Origin: Planctomyces sp. SH-PL62
Lineage (GTDB): Bacteria; Planctomycetota; Planctomycetia; Planctomycetales; Planctomycetaceae
Direction of reading: 5' to 3'
Assembly (NCBI GenBank): GCA_945893045.1
Contig: CAMDEA010000008.1
Location: 27,269 to 91,268 of the forward strand
DNA length: 64,000 nucleotides
A model generated the notes under the pieces. It saw only the letters and a program-made list of their open reading frames with translations. It ran no database searches and was not told where the DNA came from. Shown here in pieces: positions 35,320 to 43,374 of the stretch (the first letter of the stretch is position 1; each line of letters opens with the position of its first letter). A program made the translations under genes and the position numbers.

Positions 35320-37146
35320 ATGTCGCAGAAAGAAGCCTGGGGAAGTCGCATCGGCCTGGTGCTGGCAATGGCCGGCAACGCGGTCGGGCTGGGAAACTTT
35401 TTGAGGTTCCCGGCTCAAGCGGCCAAAAACGGCGGCGGAGCGTTCTTGATTCCGTACCTCGTCGCGCTGGTCGTGCTCGGCCTGCCGCTGATTTGGGTCG
35501 AGTGGGGCATGGGTCGCTTCGGTGGCCAACAAGGACATCACTCGTCACCGGGGATTTTTCAGACGCATAGCCGCAACGGGTTCTGGAAATACTTCGGCGT
35601 GATGGGGTTGTGGTCCTGCGTCGTCGTGGCGGCGTTTTATCTCTACATCGAGAGTTGGTGTCTGGCCTATGCGGTCTATTCGGTGATCGGCGGGTTCAAG
35701 GGGAAGACACCCGATGACGTGGGAGCCTTCTTCGGCCAACTGACGGGCGAAAGCGATTTTCAACTGTTCGCGTTCAGCGGCTGGGGGATGTTGATCTTCG
35801 CGATCTGCATCGGCCTAAACGTCTTCATTCTGTCTCGCGGCTTGGCAAAGGGGATCGAACTGGTCTCGAAGATCGGTATGCCGCTGTTGATCGTCTTCGC
35901 GGCGATCCTGGCAGTGCGCGGAATGATGATCTCACCCGACTCCGATCCAGCCGCGAAGCAAAGCGCGCTCGACGGACTGAACTTCATCTGGGAACCGAGG
36001 CTCACGTCATTGAAAGACCCGGCCGTCTGGCTGGCGGCAGCGGGACAGATTTTCTTCACGCTCTCGATCGGCATGGGGACGATTCACTGCTACGCCTCAT
36101 ACCTGCGCGACAAAGACGATGTCGCTTTGACCGGAGCCACAGCCGCGTGGACCAACGAGTTCTGCGAAGTGATCCTCGGTGGCTCGATCTTGATTCCCAT
36201 CGCGGTGGCGTATCTCGGCCTGCCGGAAGTCGTGAACAAGACGGCGGGTGGATCAGGCTTCTCACTGGGCTTCTTCGTGTTTCCAACGCTGTTCAACAAC
36301 TGGGGAGCATTCGCTCCGATCGCGGGGCTGTTGTGGTTCGGTCTGCTGTTCTTCGCGGCGATCACCAGTTCGCTGGCGATGGGTCAGCCGATCATGGCGT
36401 TCTTGCAGCAAGAGTATGGACAGTCTCGCGGCCGCAGCGCCGCGACGTTCGGAGCGATGTTGCTGCCGCTGTCTCTGCCGGTCGCGCTCTTTCACAGCAG
36501 TGTGTTCTTTGACGAGTTCGATTACTGGGCCGGCACGGTGATGCTGGTGGTCTTCGCGCTCGGCGAGGCGATTCTGTTCGGCTGGTCCTTTGGCATGGAT
36601 CGAGCCTGGACCGAGATGACCAAGGGAGCCGAACTCGCGATCCCAAAGGTGTTCCGCTTCATCATCAAGTTCGTCACGCCGGTGTTCTTGATTGCGATTC
36701 TGCTCGCGTCTGGTGGTGACATGATTGCCAAGCTGCTGCACAAGGACGTTGCCGACACGAAACAGAAGAAGCTCGCCGATTTCGACCAGCAAGTCGCCGA
36801 CTTGAAACTCTCGGCAGAAGATCGCGAGACCAAGCTGAAGAAGCTCGACGCGGACTTGGTATTGCTCGGCACCGACACGTCAAAAGCCGGCTTTGAGCGT
36901 GAAGCGGCTCGATTGAAGCAACAAGACTACCGAGCGAAAGTCGCTTCCGGCGGCGAATTGGACGATTCGAAACGTGACGCCGAAATCGACAAGTTCGAAA
37001 AGTCCCGCGCGGCCGCTGAGAAGTTCTACGACGCGCTGCCGATGTGGCGCAACATCGATCGGCTGCTGATGGTCGGCGTGTACGTCTTCTTCTGCGTGCT
37101 GGTCAAACGAGCTTGGTCCAAACGCCAAGCCCAAGGGAGCGTTTAA
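35320..37146 (+). CDS. Sodium-dependent NSS/SNF-family transporter
   Basis: A 608-residue neurotransmitter:sodium symporter homologue, a Na+-coupled amino-acid importer in the inner membrane. TM1 has the classic unwound motif AMAGNAVGLGNFLRFPAQAA; GGGAFLIPYLVALVVLGLPL and GTIHCYASYLRDKDD also fit the family. About twelve membrane segments are visible. A charged, helix-prone insert of about 100 residues (roughly 470-575, including KKLADFDQQVADLKLSAEDR) separates TM11 from the last helix (LMVGVYVFFCVLVKRAW); usual NSS proteins lack it. The next gene, one base after the stop codon, encodes a tiny membrane protein, probably its accessory subunit. Substrate unknown. Confidence 0.9.
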   Translation: MSQKEAWGSRIGLVLAMAGNAVGLGNFLRFPAQAAKNGGGAFLIPYLVALVVLGLPLIWVEWGMGRFGGQQGHHSSPGIFQTHSRNGFWKYFGVMGLWSCVVVAAFYLYIESWCLAYAVYSVIGGFKGKTPDDVGAFFGQLTGESDFQLFAFSGWGMLIFAICIGLNVFILSRGLAKGIELVSKIGMPLLIVFAAILAVRGMMISPDSDPAAKQSALDGLNFIWEPRLTSLKDPAVWLAAAGQIFFTLSIGMGTIHCYASYLRDKDDVALTGATAAWTNEFCEVILGGSILIPIAVAYLGLPEVVNKTAGGSGFSLGFFVFPTLFNNWGAFAPIAGLLWFGLLFFAAITSSLAMGQPIMAFLQQEYGQSRGRSAATFGAMLLPLSLPVALFHSSVFFDEFDYWAGTVMLVVFALGEAILFGWSFGMDRAWTEMTKGAELAIPKVFRFIIKFVTPVFLIAILLASGGDMIAKLLHKDVADTKQKKLADFDQQVADLKLSAEDRETKLKKLDADLVLLGTDTSKAGFEREAARLKQQDYRAKVASGGELDDSKRDAEIDKFEKSRAAAEKFYDALPMWRNIDRLLMVGVYVFFCVLVKRAWSKRQAQGSV

Positions 37147-37147
37147 C

Positions 37148-37261
37148 ATGTCAACTTCCGCGACGGCGTTCATGGCGATCGTCTGGTTCGTCGTGATCTT
37201 TTTCACCGGCTATTGCTTCAAAAAGTTGCTGACTTCGGATCGCCGGCTGGACGGCGAGTAG
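37148..37261 (+). CDS. Small NSS-transporter accessory membrane protein, 37 aa
   Basis: A 37-codon frame starting one base after the transporter stop. It encodes MSTSATAFMAIVWFVVIFF then TGYCFKKLLTSDRRLDGE: one transmembrane helix and a short basic-acidic tail. Very short partners of this design (MetS-like or small symporter subunits) follow many bacterial NSS and SSS transporters. The immediate linkage and the clean helix support a real gene despite its size. No separate ribosome site is obvious, so it may rely on translational coupling. Confidence 0.75.
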   Translation: MSTSATAFMAIVWFVVIFFTGYCFKKLLTSDRRLDGE

Positions 37262-37316
37262 CGCATGTTTTGCTCGTTTGAGAACGCTGGCTAGCTACGA
37301 CGATGAGTAAATCGCA

Positions 37317-37529
37317 ATGCACCCCAACAAACACATCCAAGCGATGATTGAGCGTGCCACGTCTCGCGGTTAGGGACTGGTGAAATGTGGCGGCCACGTT
37401 TGGGGCGAGCTCTATTGCCCGGAGTCGTCTCGCGATGGTTGCATCGTGCGAGTTCACTCGACGCCACAGAATCCTGATAACCATGCGAAGAGGCTCAAGC
37501 GACAGATTGACAATTGCCCGCACTGCTAA
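37317..37529 (+). pseudogene. Small conserved protein broken by an in-frame TAG
   Basis: Read through, the frame gives 69 sense codons: MHPNKHIQAMIERATSRG, then TAG at 37371-37373, then GLVKCGGHVWGELYCPESSR and a tail ending RQIDNCPHC. The downstream part has the ordered look of a real protein with conserved Cys and Trp. In relatives I remember, this position is usually Trp (SRGW), so one TGG to TAG change would explain the break; that memory was not checked by search. The frame ends 29 bases before the next small gene, which looks like its partner. Either a recent pseudogene or a sequencing error. The rest of the 37262-37558 gap shows nothing else. Confidence 0.6.
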
Positions 37530-37558
37530 CGATCGTTTGCCGTTCGATGAAAGGTAGC

Positions 37559-37822
37559 ATGATGACTCACGAGTTTATTGCGAAACTGACGGAACCGGAG
37601 AGCGGGACCGCGACCTCGGAATTTGCCGAGCGGTTGTACGGCATCGCGTCCGATCTAACCTGCGTCTCGCGCAACGGCACTGTGTTCGTGGAGTTTGATC
37701 GCGACGCTACGTCGTTGGAGCAAGCCATTCGCTCAGCCATCGCCGACATCGTGCAAGCCGGTGGGACAGTCGAGAGTGTGGAAATCGAAAAGGACGAGAT
37801 CGCCCAATTGCTGAATGGCTGA
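37559..37822 (+). CDS. Small hypothetical protein, partner of the broken gene
   Basis: An 87-residue soluble protein starting MMTHEFIAKLTEPESGTATS. It has an alternating alpha/beta look, with FVEFDRDATSLEQAIRSAIAD followed by VESVEIEKDEIAQLL. I do not recognise a named family, but small pairs of this kind resemble toxin-antitoxin modules, with this as the antitoxin-like or second member. GAAAGG lies 5 bases before the ATG at 37559; the second ATG at 37562 is an alternative. It remains intact although its upstream neighbour has a nonsense codon. Confidence 0.6.
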   Translation: MMTHEFIAKLTEPESGTATSEFAERLYGIASDLTCVSRNGTVFVEFDRDATSLEQAIRSAIADIVQAGGTVESVEIEKDEIAQLLNG

Positions 37823-37961
37823 TCGCAAATCTGCCGGAGCAGCCGTTGAGTTCTTCGCACCGAACGCTCCGCAACGGCAAAAGAAAGAGCGACGGCCGTT
37901 CTGTATCATCAACCGCCACGAGAACCGTGCCCCGGTTTTCCGGCAGTGGCGGCCGAGGCCA

Positions 37962-37987
37962 CTTTTGACACTTTTGGTTGTCAAAAG
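37962..37987. promoter_or_regulatory. Candidate SufR operator palindrome
   Basis: CTTTTGACA at 37962-37970 is mirrored by TGTCAAAAG at 37979-37987 around an 8-base spacer, 90 bases before the sufR start. It is an AT-rich operator-like palindrome, unlike the GC-rich repeat families elsewhere. A half-site (TTTGTCAA) is also seen shortly before sufC near 40460. Autoregulation by SufR is an inference. Confidence 0.4.
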
Positions 37988-38076
37988 TCAAAAGCACCGA
38001 TACGATCCAACCGTTGTCCGCAGAGAGCGGAGTCGCCATCAGGATGTAACTTCAAGGCTGACAAGCGGGTTTGGCC

Positions 38077-38706
38077 ATGAAAATCGCGCTCGAAACCAGT
38101 GATCGTGGATTCTTGGATCAGCTTCATCGGCTCGGTTCAGGGACGATTTCTGAGATTTGTGGTTCGGTCGGAGTGACGGCCACAGCCGTGCGTCAGCGGC
38201 TCGTCCGGTTGCAAGGACAAGGGTTTGTCTCGCGAGTCATGGTTCGCAGTGGGCGGGGACGTCCGCACTTTGTTTACCAAGTGTCTGAGTTGGGGTTGAA
38301 TCAGCTCGGCGAGAACTACAGCGACCTCGCTTTGATTCTGTGGCAGGAAATGCAGAGCATCGAAGAACCGGTGCTCCGCGAAAGAGTCGTGCGGCGCGTG
38401 CGCGAGTCGATGGTGCGGCGCTACGGGCGGACGGATCGCTCGCGGTCGTTGTCGGATCGGTTGCGGCAGTTGCAAGTCTCGCTGACGGATCGCGGGTTCG
38501 ATGTCGAGATCGACGAAACCGGCGAACTGCCGATCCTCCGTGAAAACAGTTGCCCGTATCAGGAATTGGCGTCGTCAGACGTCGGCATTTGTGGATTGGA
38601 ACAAGACGTCTTTGCGGAAGTCTTGGGGACGAAAATGACGCTCACGAAGTGTTGCCGCGACGGGCATCATTGCTGTGAGTTTCAGCCGGAAACCGTGGTC
38701 AGTTGA
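38077..38706 (+). CDS. sufR: SufR-like Fe-S-dependent transcriptional repressor
   Basis: A 209-residue regulator. The N-terminal winged helix has GTISEICGSVGVTATAVRQR and the wing RSGRGRPHFVYQVSELG, as in SufR and related DeoR/ArsR-like proteins. The C-terminal half carries six cysteines (159, 172, 192, 193, 199, 200) in NSCPYQELA, ICGLEQ, TKCCRDGHHCCEF, matching the cluster-binding pattern of SufR, which represses suf genes when it holds an Fe-S cluster. The sufCBD genes lie downstream, which supports the assignment. ATG 38077 chosen; a TTG at 38071 is also in frame. It is separated from sufC by nuoB and three small genes. Confidence 0.85.
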   Translation: MKIALETSDRGFLDQLHRLGSGTISEICGSVGVTATAVRQRLVRLQGQGFVSRVMVRSGRGRPHFVYQVSELGLNQLGENYSDLALILWQEMQSIEEPVLRERVVRRVRESMVRRYGRTDRSRSLSDRLRQLQVSLTDRGFDVEIDETGELPILRENSCPYQELASSDVGICGLEQDVFAEVLGTKMTLTKCCRDGHHCCEFQPETVVS

Positions 38707-38754
38707 GTCGATTGCAGGACACGTTCGTGCCGCTAGAGTTTGCGGCTCGGTCGC

Positions 38755-38822
38755 CGTAGCCACGCTCGCCAGAGCATGGGTGTAGCGGGCGAATTCCCCA
38801 CGCTCTGGCGAGCGTGGCTACG
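38755..38822. repeat. Palindromic repeat family K (GTAG type)
   Basis: Mirrored 21-base units at 38755-38775 and 38802-38822 (CGTAGCCACGCTCGCCAGAG). Each unit has GTAG at its outer end followed by a hairpin (CCACGCTC..GAGCRTGG). It lies between sufR and nuoB. Confidence 0.85.
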
Positions 38823-38852
38823 AATCGAAGACACCAAACAACGGACAAAATC

Positions 38853-39407
38853 ATGAGCAGTTGGATCGAAGGACGGTTTGAAGAGAACGTGATTGTTTCG
38901 ACGCTGGAGCAAGCGATGAACTGGGCGAAGGAGTCCAGTGTGTGGCCGATGACGTTCGGCCTCGCGTGCTGTGCGATCGAGATGATGGCCGTCGGAGCCA
39001 GCCGCTTCGACCTGGACCGCTTCGGAGCCGGGGCGTTCCGCGCGAGTCCTCGGCAGGCGGACTTGATGATCGTGGCCGGGACCGTCACCTACAAAATGGC
39101 CAGCCGAGTGCGGCGGCTCTACGAGCAGATGCCCGACCCGAAGTACGTGATCGCGATGGGAGCCTGCACGGTAGGCGGCGGCCCGTACTTCAAGTGGGGC
39201 TATCACGTTGTCAAGGGCGTCGATCTGGTCGTGCCGGTCGATGTGTACGTCCCTGGCTGCCCGCCGCGTCCGGAGGCTCTGCTGGAAGGGATCATGCGGA
39301 TTCAAGACAAAATCAAAGCCCGCAAGCTCGGCAAAGGGATGACCGAAGTCCTCCCCGTCCCACACCACAGCGGAGTCGCGGCCGTGCCGAGCGTTTTGAA
39401 TGTATGA
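38853..39407 (+). CDS. nuoB: NADH-quinone oxidoreductase subunit B
   Basis: A 184-residue NuoB/PSST subunit of complex I, which holds cluster N2 and passes electrons to quinone at the membrane face. The cluster ligands are Cys39-Cys40 in [12 protein letters not shown], Cys105 in [13 protein letters not shown] and Cys136 in [13 protein letters not shown]. Length is normal. I start at ATG 38853; the frame is open further upstream but only through repeat DNA. No other nuo gene is in the window, so this subunit is encoded away from the main cluster or is a paralogue. It stands beside Fe-S regulatory genes. Confidence 0.93.
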   Translation: MSSWIEGRFEENVIVSTLEQAMNWAKESSVWPMTFGLACCAIEMMAVGASRFDLDRFGAGAFRASPRQADLMIVAGTVTYKMASRVRRLYEQMPDPKYVIAMGACTVGGGPYFKWGYHVVKGVDLVVPVDVYVPGCPPRPEALLEGIMRIQDKIKARKLGKGMTEVLPVPHHSGVAAVPSVLNV

Positions 39408-39431
39408 GGTTCGTCCGAGAATGAGGCAGTT

Positions 39432-39689
39432 ATGACAAACGACAAAGATAATTCGATGGACAGGTTGGGACTCGCACTTTGTTTGGGTGGAGTCTTAGTC
39501 GCAGCATTTGTCGCGATCCTTGGAAAAACTCTCGATCAGAATTTCACAATGATTGCCTACGGAATCTTCGTGGCATTTCAGGTCGCGGCGTTTGTGCTTG
39601 GTGTTGTCACGCGAGCAAAGCCGTTAGGAAAAACTGCGGCGATCACTTCCGCCGCGCTGTTCATGGGATCGTTGCTATTGCTCAGCTAA
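39432..39689 (+). CDS. Small membrane protein, unknown function
   Basis: An 85-residue protein with three predicted membrane segments: LGLALCLGGVLVAAFVAILG, FTMIAYGIFVAFQVAAFVLG and ITSAALFMGSLLLL, and a short charged N-terminus MTNDKDNSMDR. No family recognised. Its base use is less GC-biased than the neighbours. It is 24 bases after nuoB and may be co-transcribed. The gap after it (39690-39816) contains a 9-base GC-rich hairpin at 39770-39795 (GGCCGCTTG/CAAGCGGCC). Confidence 0.6.
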   Translation: MTNDKDNSMDRLGLALCLGGVLVAAFVAILGKTLDQNFTMIAYGIFVAFQVAAFVLGVVTRAKPLGKTAAITSAALFMGSLLLLS

Positions 39690-39816
39690 CACGGTGTTAC
39701 CGGATTCTCAGGATGCCATGTGGGTTGCAGGCTCGGCTGACAGAGTTGTTGGATCGGCAGGACCAAACGGGCCGCTTGTCTCATCGCAAGCGGCCGGAAC
39801 GAACGAAAGGGTGAAC

Positions 39817-40056
39817 ATGGCTTATCGAACGTTGGAATCCGTGTTGCATCCCGACAGCCATCTCACGCTCCCGTCGGCGGAACTGCCGCTGCGGTCGGTG
39901 CGCGTGCTGGTCACGATTTTGGAGGACACTGGGGTGTCGGAGAGCGACGAAGCGACTGGGCCTGCGAAGAGGTTGCGGAGTCCGCGTCTGGTCCATCCCG
40001 AACAGGCCGTGGATTTCGCGAAGGAGGTGATTGGAGTGGCCGATGCCAGCCTATGA
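39817..40056 (+). CDS. Small protein overlapping an aspartic protease gene
   Basis: A 79-residue soluble protein, MAYRTLESVLHPDSHLTLPS at the N-terminus. The opening beta pattern, a target-like segment followed by LTLPSAELPLRSVRVLVTIL, resembles the short strand-rich N-termini of antitoxin-like proteins, but I cannot name the family. A ribosome site AAAGG lies 6 bases upstream. Its last 14 bases overlap the next gene, so both are probably one translation unit. Confidence 0.6.
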   Translation: MAYRTLESVLHPDSHLTLPSAELPLRSVRVLVTILEDTGVSESDEATGPAKRLRSPRLVHPEQAVDFAKEVIGVADASL

Positions 40057-40420
40057 CCAGAACTGCTCGCCGCCAGCTCCGATCGCGCCTGCTACTTGGC
40101 GAAACGCGGACACCGGCGAGACGGTCGCTAATGTCTCGATGCTGCTCGACACGGGAGCCGATGTGACGCTCGTTCCGCAATTCGTCGTGGATCAGTTGGG
40201 GGCGTCTGCCTTACCGGATCAGCAGTACGAATTGGCAGGCTTTGATGGAGTTCATTCCTGGGCGAGCGCCGTCATCCTGGATTTGATCTGGTTTCGAAAA
40301 GCATTTCGTGGACGTTATCTGCTCACCGAAGACTCGGTAGGAATCATTGGCCGGGACGTGCTCAATCACCTCACCGTCGAATTCAATGGACCGGAGTTGG
40401 AGTGGAATGTCCGGAATTGA
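40043..40420 (+). CDS. Retropepsin-like clan AA aspartic protease
   Basis: A 125-residue protein with a single-chain retropepsin fold pattern. The catalytic motif is LLDTGADVTLVP at about residues 36-47, a beta-hairpin flap region follows, and the second hydrophobic-hydrophobic-Gly motif reads VGIIGRDVLNHL. Such half-size proteases act as homodimers. I start at ATG 40043 (MPAYDQNCSPPAP), inside the end of the upstream gene. The pairing with a small overlapping partner suggests a functional module, perhaps a protease with its substrate or inhibitor; no function is known to me. Confidence 0.78.
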   Translation: MPAYDQNCSPPAPIAPATWRNADTGETVANVSMLLDTGADVTLVPQFVVDQLGASALPDQQYELAGFDGVHSWASAVILDLIWFRKAFRGRYLLTEDSVGIIGRDVLNHLTVEFNGPELEWNVRN

Positions 40421-40509
40421 ATTGTGAGAAATGAAGCGCGGAGAAACGACGAACATTTGCCTTTGTCAATTTTGAGATGAGAGGCCGCCTGAAGGCGGGA
40501 CTACGAACA

Positions 40510-41316
40510 ATGAGCGCGATTCTGAAGATCAGCGACCTGCGAGTCGCCGTGGATGGCAAGCCGATTCTCAAGGGGGTGAACCTGGAGATTCGGCAGGGAG
40601 AGATTCATGCCTTGATGGGGCCGAACGGGTGCGGCAAGAGCACTCTGGCGTACGTCGTCGCCGGGCATCCGAAATACGAGATCACCGGCGGGGCGATTGA
40701 ACTCGACGGCGTCAACGTGCTGGAGTTGGACCCTTGCCAACGAGCGCGACTCGGCATCTTTCTGGCGTTTCAGTACCCCGTGACGATTCCGGGGGTGAAG
40801 GTCTCCGACTTCCTGCGGCACGCGGTCTCGAACGTCCGCAACCCCGACCGCAAAGAGGGCGAGGGGCTGATCCCGATGAAGGATTTCCGCAAGGAACTCA
40901 AGGATCGGATGTCCGAGATCGACATCGACAGCGAGTTCGCTCGGCGCTACCTCAACGACGGCTTCAGCGGCGGCGAGAAGAAGCGGATGGAGATTTTGCA
41001 GTTGTCGCTGCTGCGTCCGCGATTCGCGATCCTCGACGAAACCGACAGCGGCCTCGACAGCGACGCCGTCCGAGCGGTCAGCGAAGGGATCAACAAACTC
41101 CACGGCCCGCACATGGGCGTGCTGATCATCACCCACCACGAACGCCTGCTCGAATTCAACAAGCCGAGCTTCACGCATGTGATGCTCGCGGGAAAGATCG
41201 TCGAAACCGGCGATGCGTCACTCGCTCACGACCTGCACGCCAACGGCTACGCAGCGGTGCGAGAACGGCATCCGGCCGAGGCAGCAGAAGAACAAGCAGT
41301 CACCGTTAAGGCATAA
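40510..41316 (+). CDS. sufC: Fe-S cluster assembly ATPase SufC
   Basis: A 268-residue ABC-type ATPase that works with SufB and SufD in the cytoplasmic SufBC2D scaffold complex. Walker A MGPNGCGKSTLAYVVAG, Q-loop FLAFQYPVTIPGVKV, SufC-specific FSGGEKKRMEILQLSLL, Walker B FAILDETDSGLDSDAV and switch His in IITHHERLLEF. ATG 40510 gives a normal N-terminus; upstream is a repeat-like GGCCGCCTGAAGGCGG hairpin. It opens the run sufC-sufB-nudix-sufD-Rieske/DUF59. No sufS or sufU/sufE is visible in the window. Confidence 0.95.
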   Translation: MSAILKISDLRVAVDGKPILKGVNLEIRQGEIHALMGPNGCGKSTLAYVVAGHPKYEITGGAIELDGVNVLELDPCQRARLGIFLAFQYPVTIPGVKVSDFLRHAVSNVRNPDRKEGEGLIPMKDFRKELKDRMSEIDIDSEFARRYLNDGFSGGEKKRMEILQLSLLRPRFAILDETDSGLDSDAVRAVSEGINKLHGPHMGVLIITHHERLLEFNKPSFTHVMLAGKIVETGDASLAHDLHANGYAAVRERHPAEAAEEQAVTVKA

Positions 41317-41366
41317 CTTTGGAGTGCGGTGCTGAAACACCAAACTCCAGAAGGCGAAAATAAATC

Positions 41367-42794
41367 ATGAGCACTGACCTAGCAGTTCAAGAACGTGAAG
41401 ATCAAGACGTCGGCGTCGGCGATTACCAATTCGGATTCCACGACCCCACGGACAAGTACGTCTTCAAGAGCCGCAGAGGACTGGATCGCGAGATCGTTTA
41501 TCAGATCTCCGAGATGAAGAAGGAGCCGAAGTGGATGCGGGATTTCCGCATCAACTCGCTGGAGACGTTCTTCCAAAAGCCGATGCCGCATTGGGGCGGC
41601 GATTTGGAGGAGATCGACTTCCAAAACATCTTTTACTACATGAAGGCAGCGGCCAATCTGGAGAAGAGTTGGGAAGATGTGCCCGACGACATCCGCAAGA
41701 CGTACGACCGACTGGGCATCCCGGAGGCCGAGAAGAAATATCTCGCCGGCGTGAAGGCGCAGTACGAATCGGAAGTCATCTACGGCAGCTTGCAGGAAGA
41801 CCTCGCCAAGCAAGGGGTGATCTTCACCGACACCGACTCGGCGTTGCGCGACCATCCGGACCTGTTCCGGGAATACTTCGGCAAGATCATCCCGCCGAAC
41901 GACAACAAGTTTGCAGCACTGAATTCGGCCGTGTGGTCGGGCGGATCGTTCATCTATGTGCCGCCGGGAGTGAAGATCGAATTCCCGTTGCAGGCGTACT
42001 TCCGCATCAACTCGGAGAACATGGGGCAGTTCGAGCGGACGCTGATCATCGTCGATGAAGGGGCGTCGGCCCATTACGTCGAGGGCTGCACCGCTCCGAC
42101 CTACAGCAGCGACAGCTTGCACTCGGCGGTCGTCGAGATCATCGTCAAACGGGGCGGTCGTTTCCGTTACACGACGATCCAGAATTGGTCGAACAACGTC
42201 TTCAACCTCGTTACCAAACGAGCGATGGCCTACGGCGATTCGCTGATGGAATGGGTGGACGGCAACCTCGGCTCGAAGCTGACGATGAAGTACCCCGCGA
42301 TCTATTTGATGGAACCGGGTGCTCGCGGCGAAACGCTGTCGATCGCGTTCGCGAATCACGGCCAGCATCAAGACGCCGGAGCGAAGATGGTTCACTGTGC
42401 TCCGAACACGTCGAGCCGCGTCGTCTCGAAGAGCATCTCGAAAGGGGGCGGCCGAGCCAGCTATCGCGGTTTGGTTAAAGTCGAAAAGGGAGCGACCAAT
42501 TGCAAATCGAACGTCGTCTGCGACGCCTTGATCCTCGACAGCAAAAGCCGCAGCGACACTTATCCGTACATCGAAGCTGAAGACAACCAGATCTCGCTCG
42601 AACACGAAGCCAGCGTCTCGAAGATCGGCGAAGAGCAGCTCTTCTATCTGATGAGCCGCGGCATGACCGAAGCGGAAGCCTCGGCCATGATCGTGACTGG
42701 CTTCATCGAACCGCTCGTCAAAGAGCTGCCGATGGAATATGCCGTCGAAATGAACCGCCTGATCGAACTGCAAATGGAAGGCAGCGTGGGGTAG
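41367..42794 (+). CDS. sufB: Fe-S cluster assembly protein SufB
   Basis: A 475-residue SufB scaffold subunit. Signature regions are [40 protein letters not shown], the beta-helix core [39 protein letters not shown], and the C-terminal [20 protein letters not shown]. It receives sulfur and builds the nascent cluster in the SufBC2D complex. Gene spacing to sufC is 50 bases. Length is typical. The next gene begins 8 bases after the stop. Confidence 0.96.
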   Translation: MSTDLAVQEREDQDVGVGDYQFGFHDPTDKYVFKSRRGLDREIVYQISEMKKEPKWMRDFRINSLETFFQKPMPHWGGDLEEIDFQNIFYYMKAAANLEKSWEDVPDDIRKTYDRLGIPEAEKKYLAGVKAQYESEVIYGSLQEDLAKQGVIFTDTDSALRDHPDLFREYFGKIIPPNDNKFAALNSAVWSGGSFIYVPPGVKIEFPLQAYFRINSENMGQFERTLIIVDEGASAHYVEGCTAPTYSSDSLHSAVVEIIVKRGGRFRYTTIQNWSNNVFNLVTKRAMAYGDSLMEWVDGNLGSKLTMKYPAIYLMEPGARGETLSIAFANHGQHQDAGAKMVHCAPNTSSRVVSKSISKGGGRASYRGLVKVEKGATNCKSNVVCDALILDSKSRSDTYPYIEAEDNQISLEHEASVSKIGEEQLFYLMSRGMTEAEASAMIVTGFIEPLVKELPMEYAVEMNRLIELQMEGSVG

Positions 42795-42801
42795 GACGGT
42801 C

Positions 42802-43374
42802 ATGTACGTCACCGCCGAGATTTTCCGCGAGGTCGAACTGCGATACGGCACTCCGGTTGAAATTGCGAGACAGTACGAGATGACCTCCGAACAACTCGAC
42901 ATCGTGCGGTTGGGGCAAAAGCAAGGACGCTGCCACGACGTGACGCTGGTAATTGTCGACGACAAGCGAAACATCGTGGTGATTCGCAAGCCGAGTTACC
43001 CGCTCGGCGCGTACCGCACGCCGTCGGGAGGTGTCGAACTGGGCGAGTCGTTTGACGACGGAGCGATTCGAGAAGCGAAAGAAGAAACCGGTTTAGACAT
43101 CGTTTTGGAGAGATACCTGATCCGAGCCAACGTCCGATTCCGCTGCGGCTCTGAATTGATCGACTGGACGACTCATGTTCTGCAAGCTCGCCCGACGGGC
43201 GGGACATTGCAGCCAATCGACACGAAAGAAATCGTCGAAGCTCGCAAAGCGACCGCCGCCGAAATCACTGGCCCAATTCGTGAAGTGTTAATCGCAACCG
43301 GTTCGCCGGGACTGAGGTATCGAGCGGAGTTGGATGGACTAGCAATTGAGTTGATGACGAACGAGAGACCATGA
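42802..43374 (+). CDS. Nudix hydrolase inside the suf operon
   Basis: A 190-residue Nudix protein. The box reads GVELGESFDDGAIREAKEET, preceded by one Gly and followed by Gly-Leu, fitting Gx5Ex7REUxEExGU, so it should hydrolyse a nucleoside diphosphate linked compound with Mg2+. The first 45 residues form an extra N-terminal segment (VTAEIFREVELRYGTPVEIA). It starts 8 bases after sufB and its stop overlaps the sufD ATG in ATGA, so it is translationally coupled into the suf operon. That placement is unusual. The substrate is unknown. Confidence 0.88.
   Translation: MYVTAEIFREVELRYGTPVEIARQYEMTSEQLDIVRLGQKQGRCHDVTLVIVDDKRNIVVIRKPSYPLGAYRTPSGGVELGESFDDGAIREAKEETGLDIVLERYLIRANVRFRCGSELIDWTTHVLQARPTGGTLQPIDTKEIVEARKATAAEITGPIREVLIATGSPGLRYRAELDGLAIELMTNERP

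Noticed and set aside
37815..38102. 95-codon frame between the small-protein module and sufR
   Set aside because: It reads through the operator-like palindrome, overlaps sufR, and has no ribosome site or protein-like pattern.
41379..42989. 536-codon antisense frame over sufB
   Set aside because: It is a shadow of the GC-rich sufB codons, rich in Arg/His/Val, and overlaps a certain gene completely.
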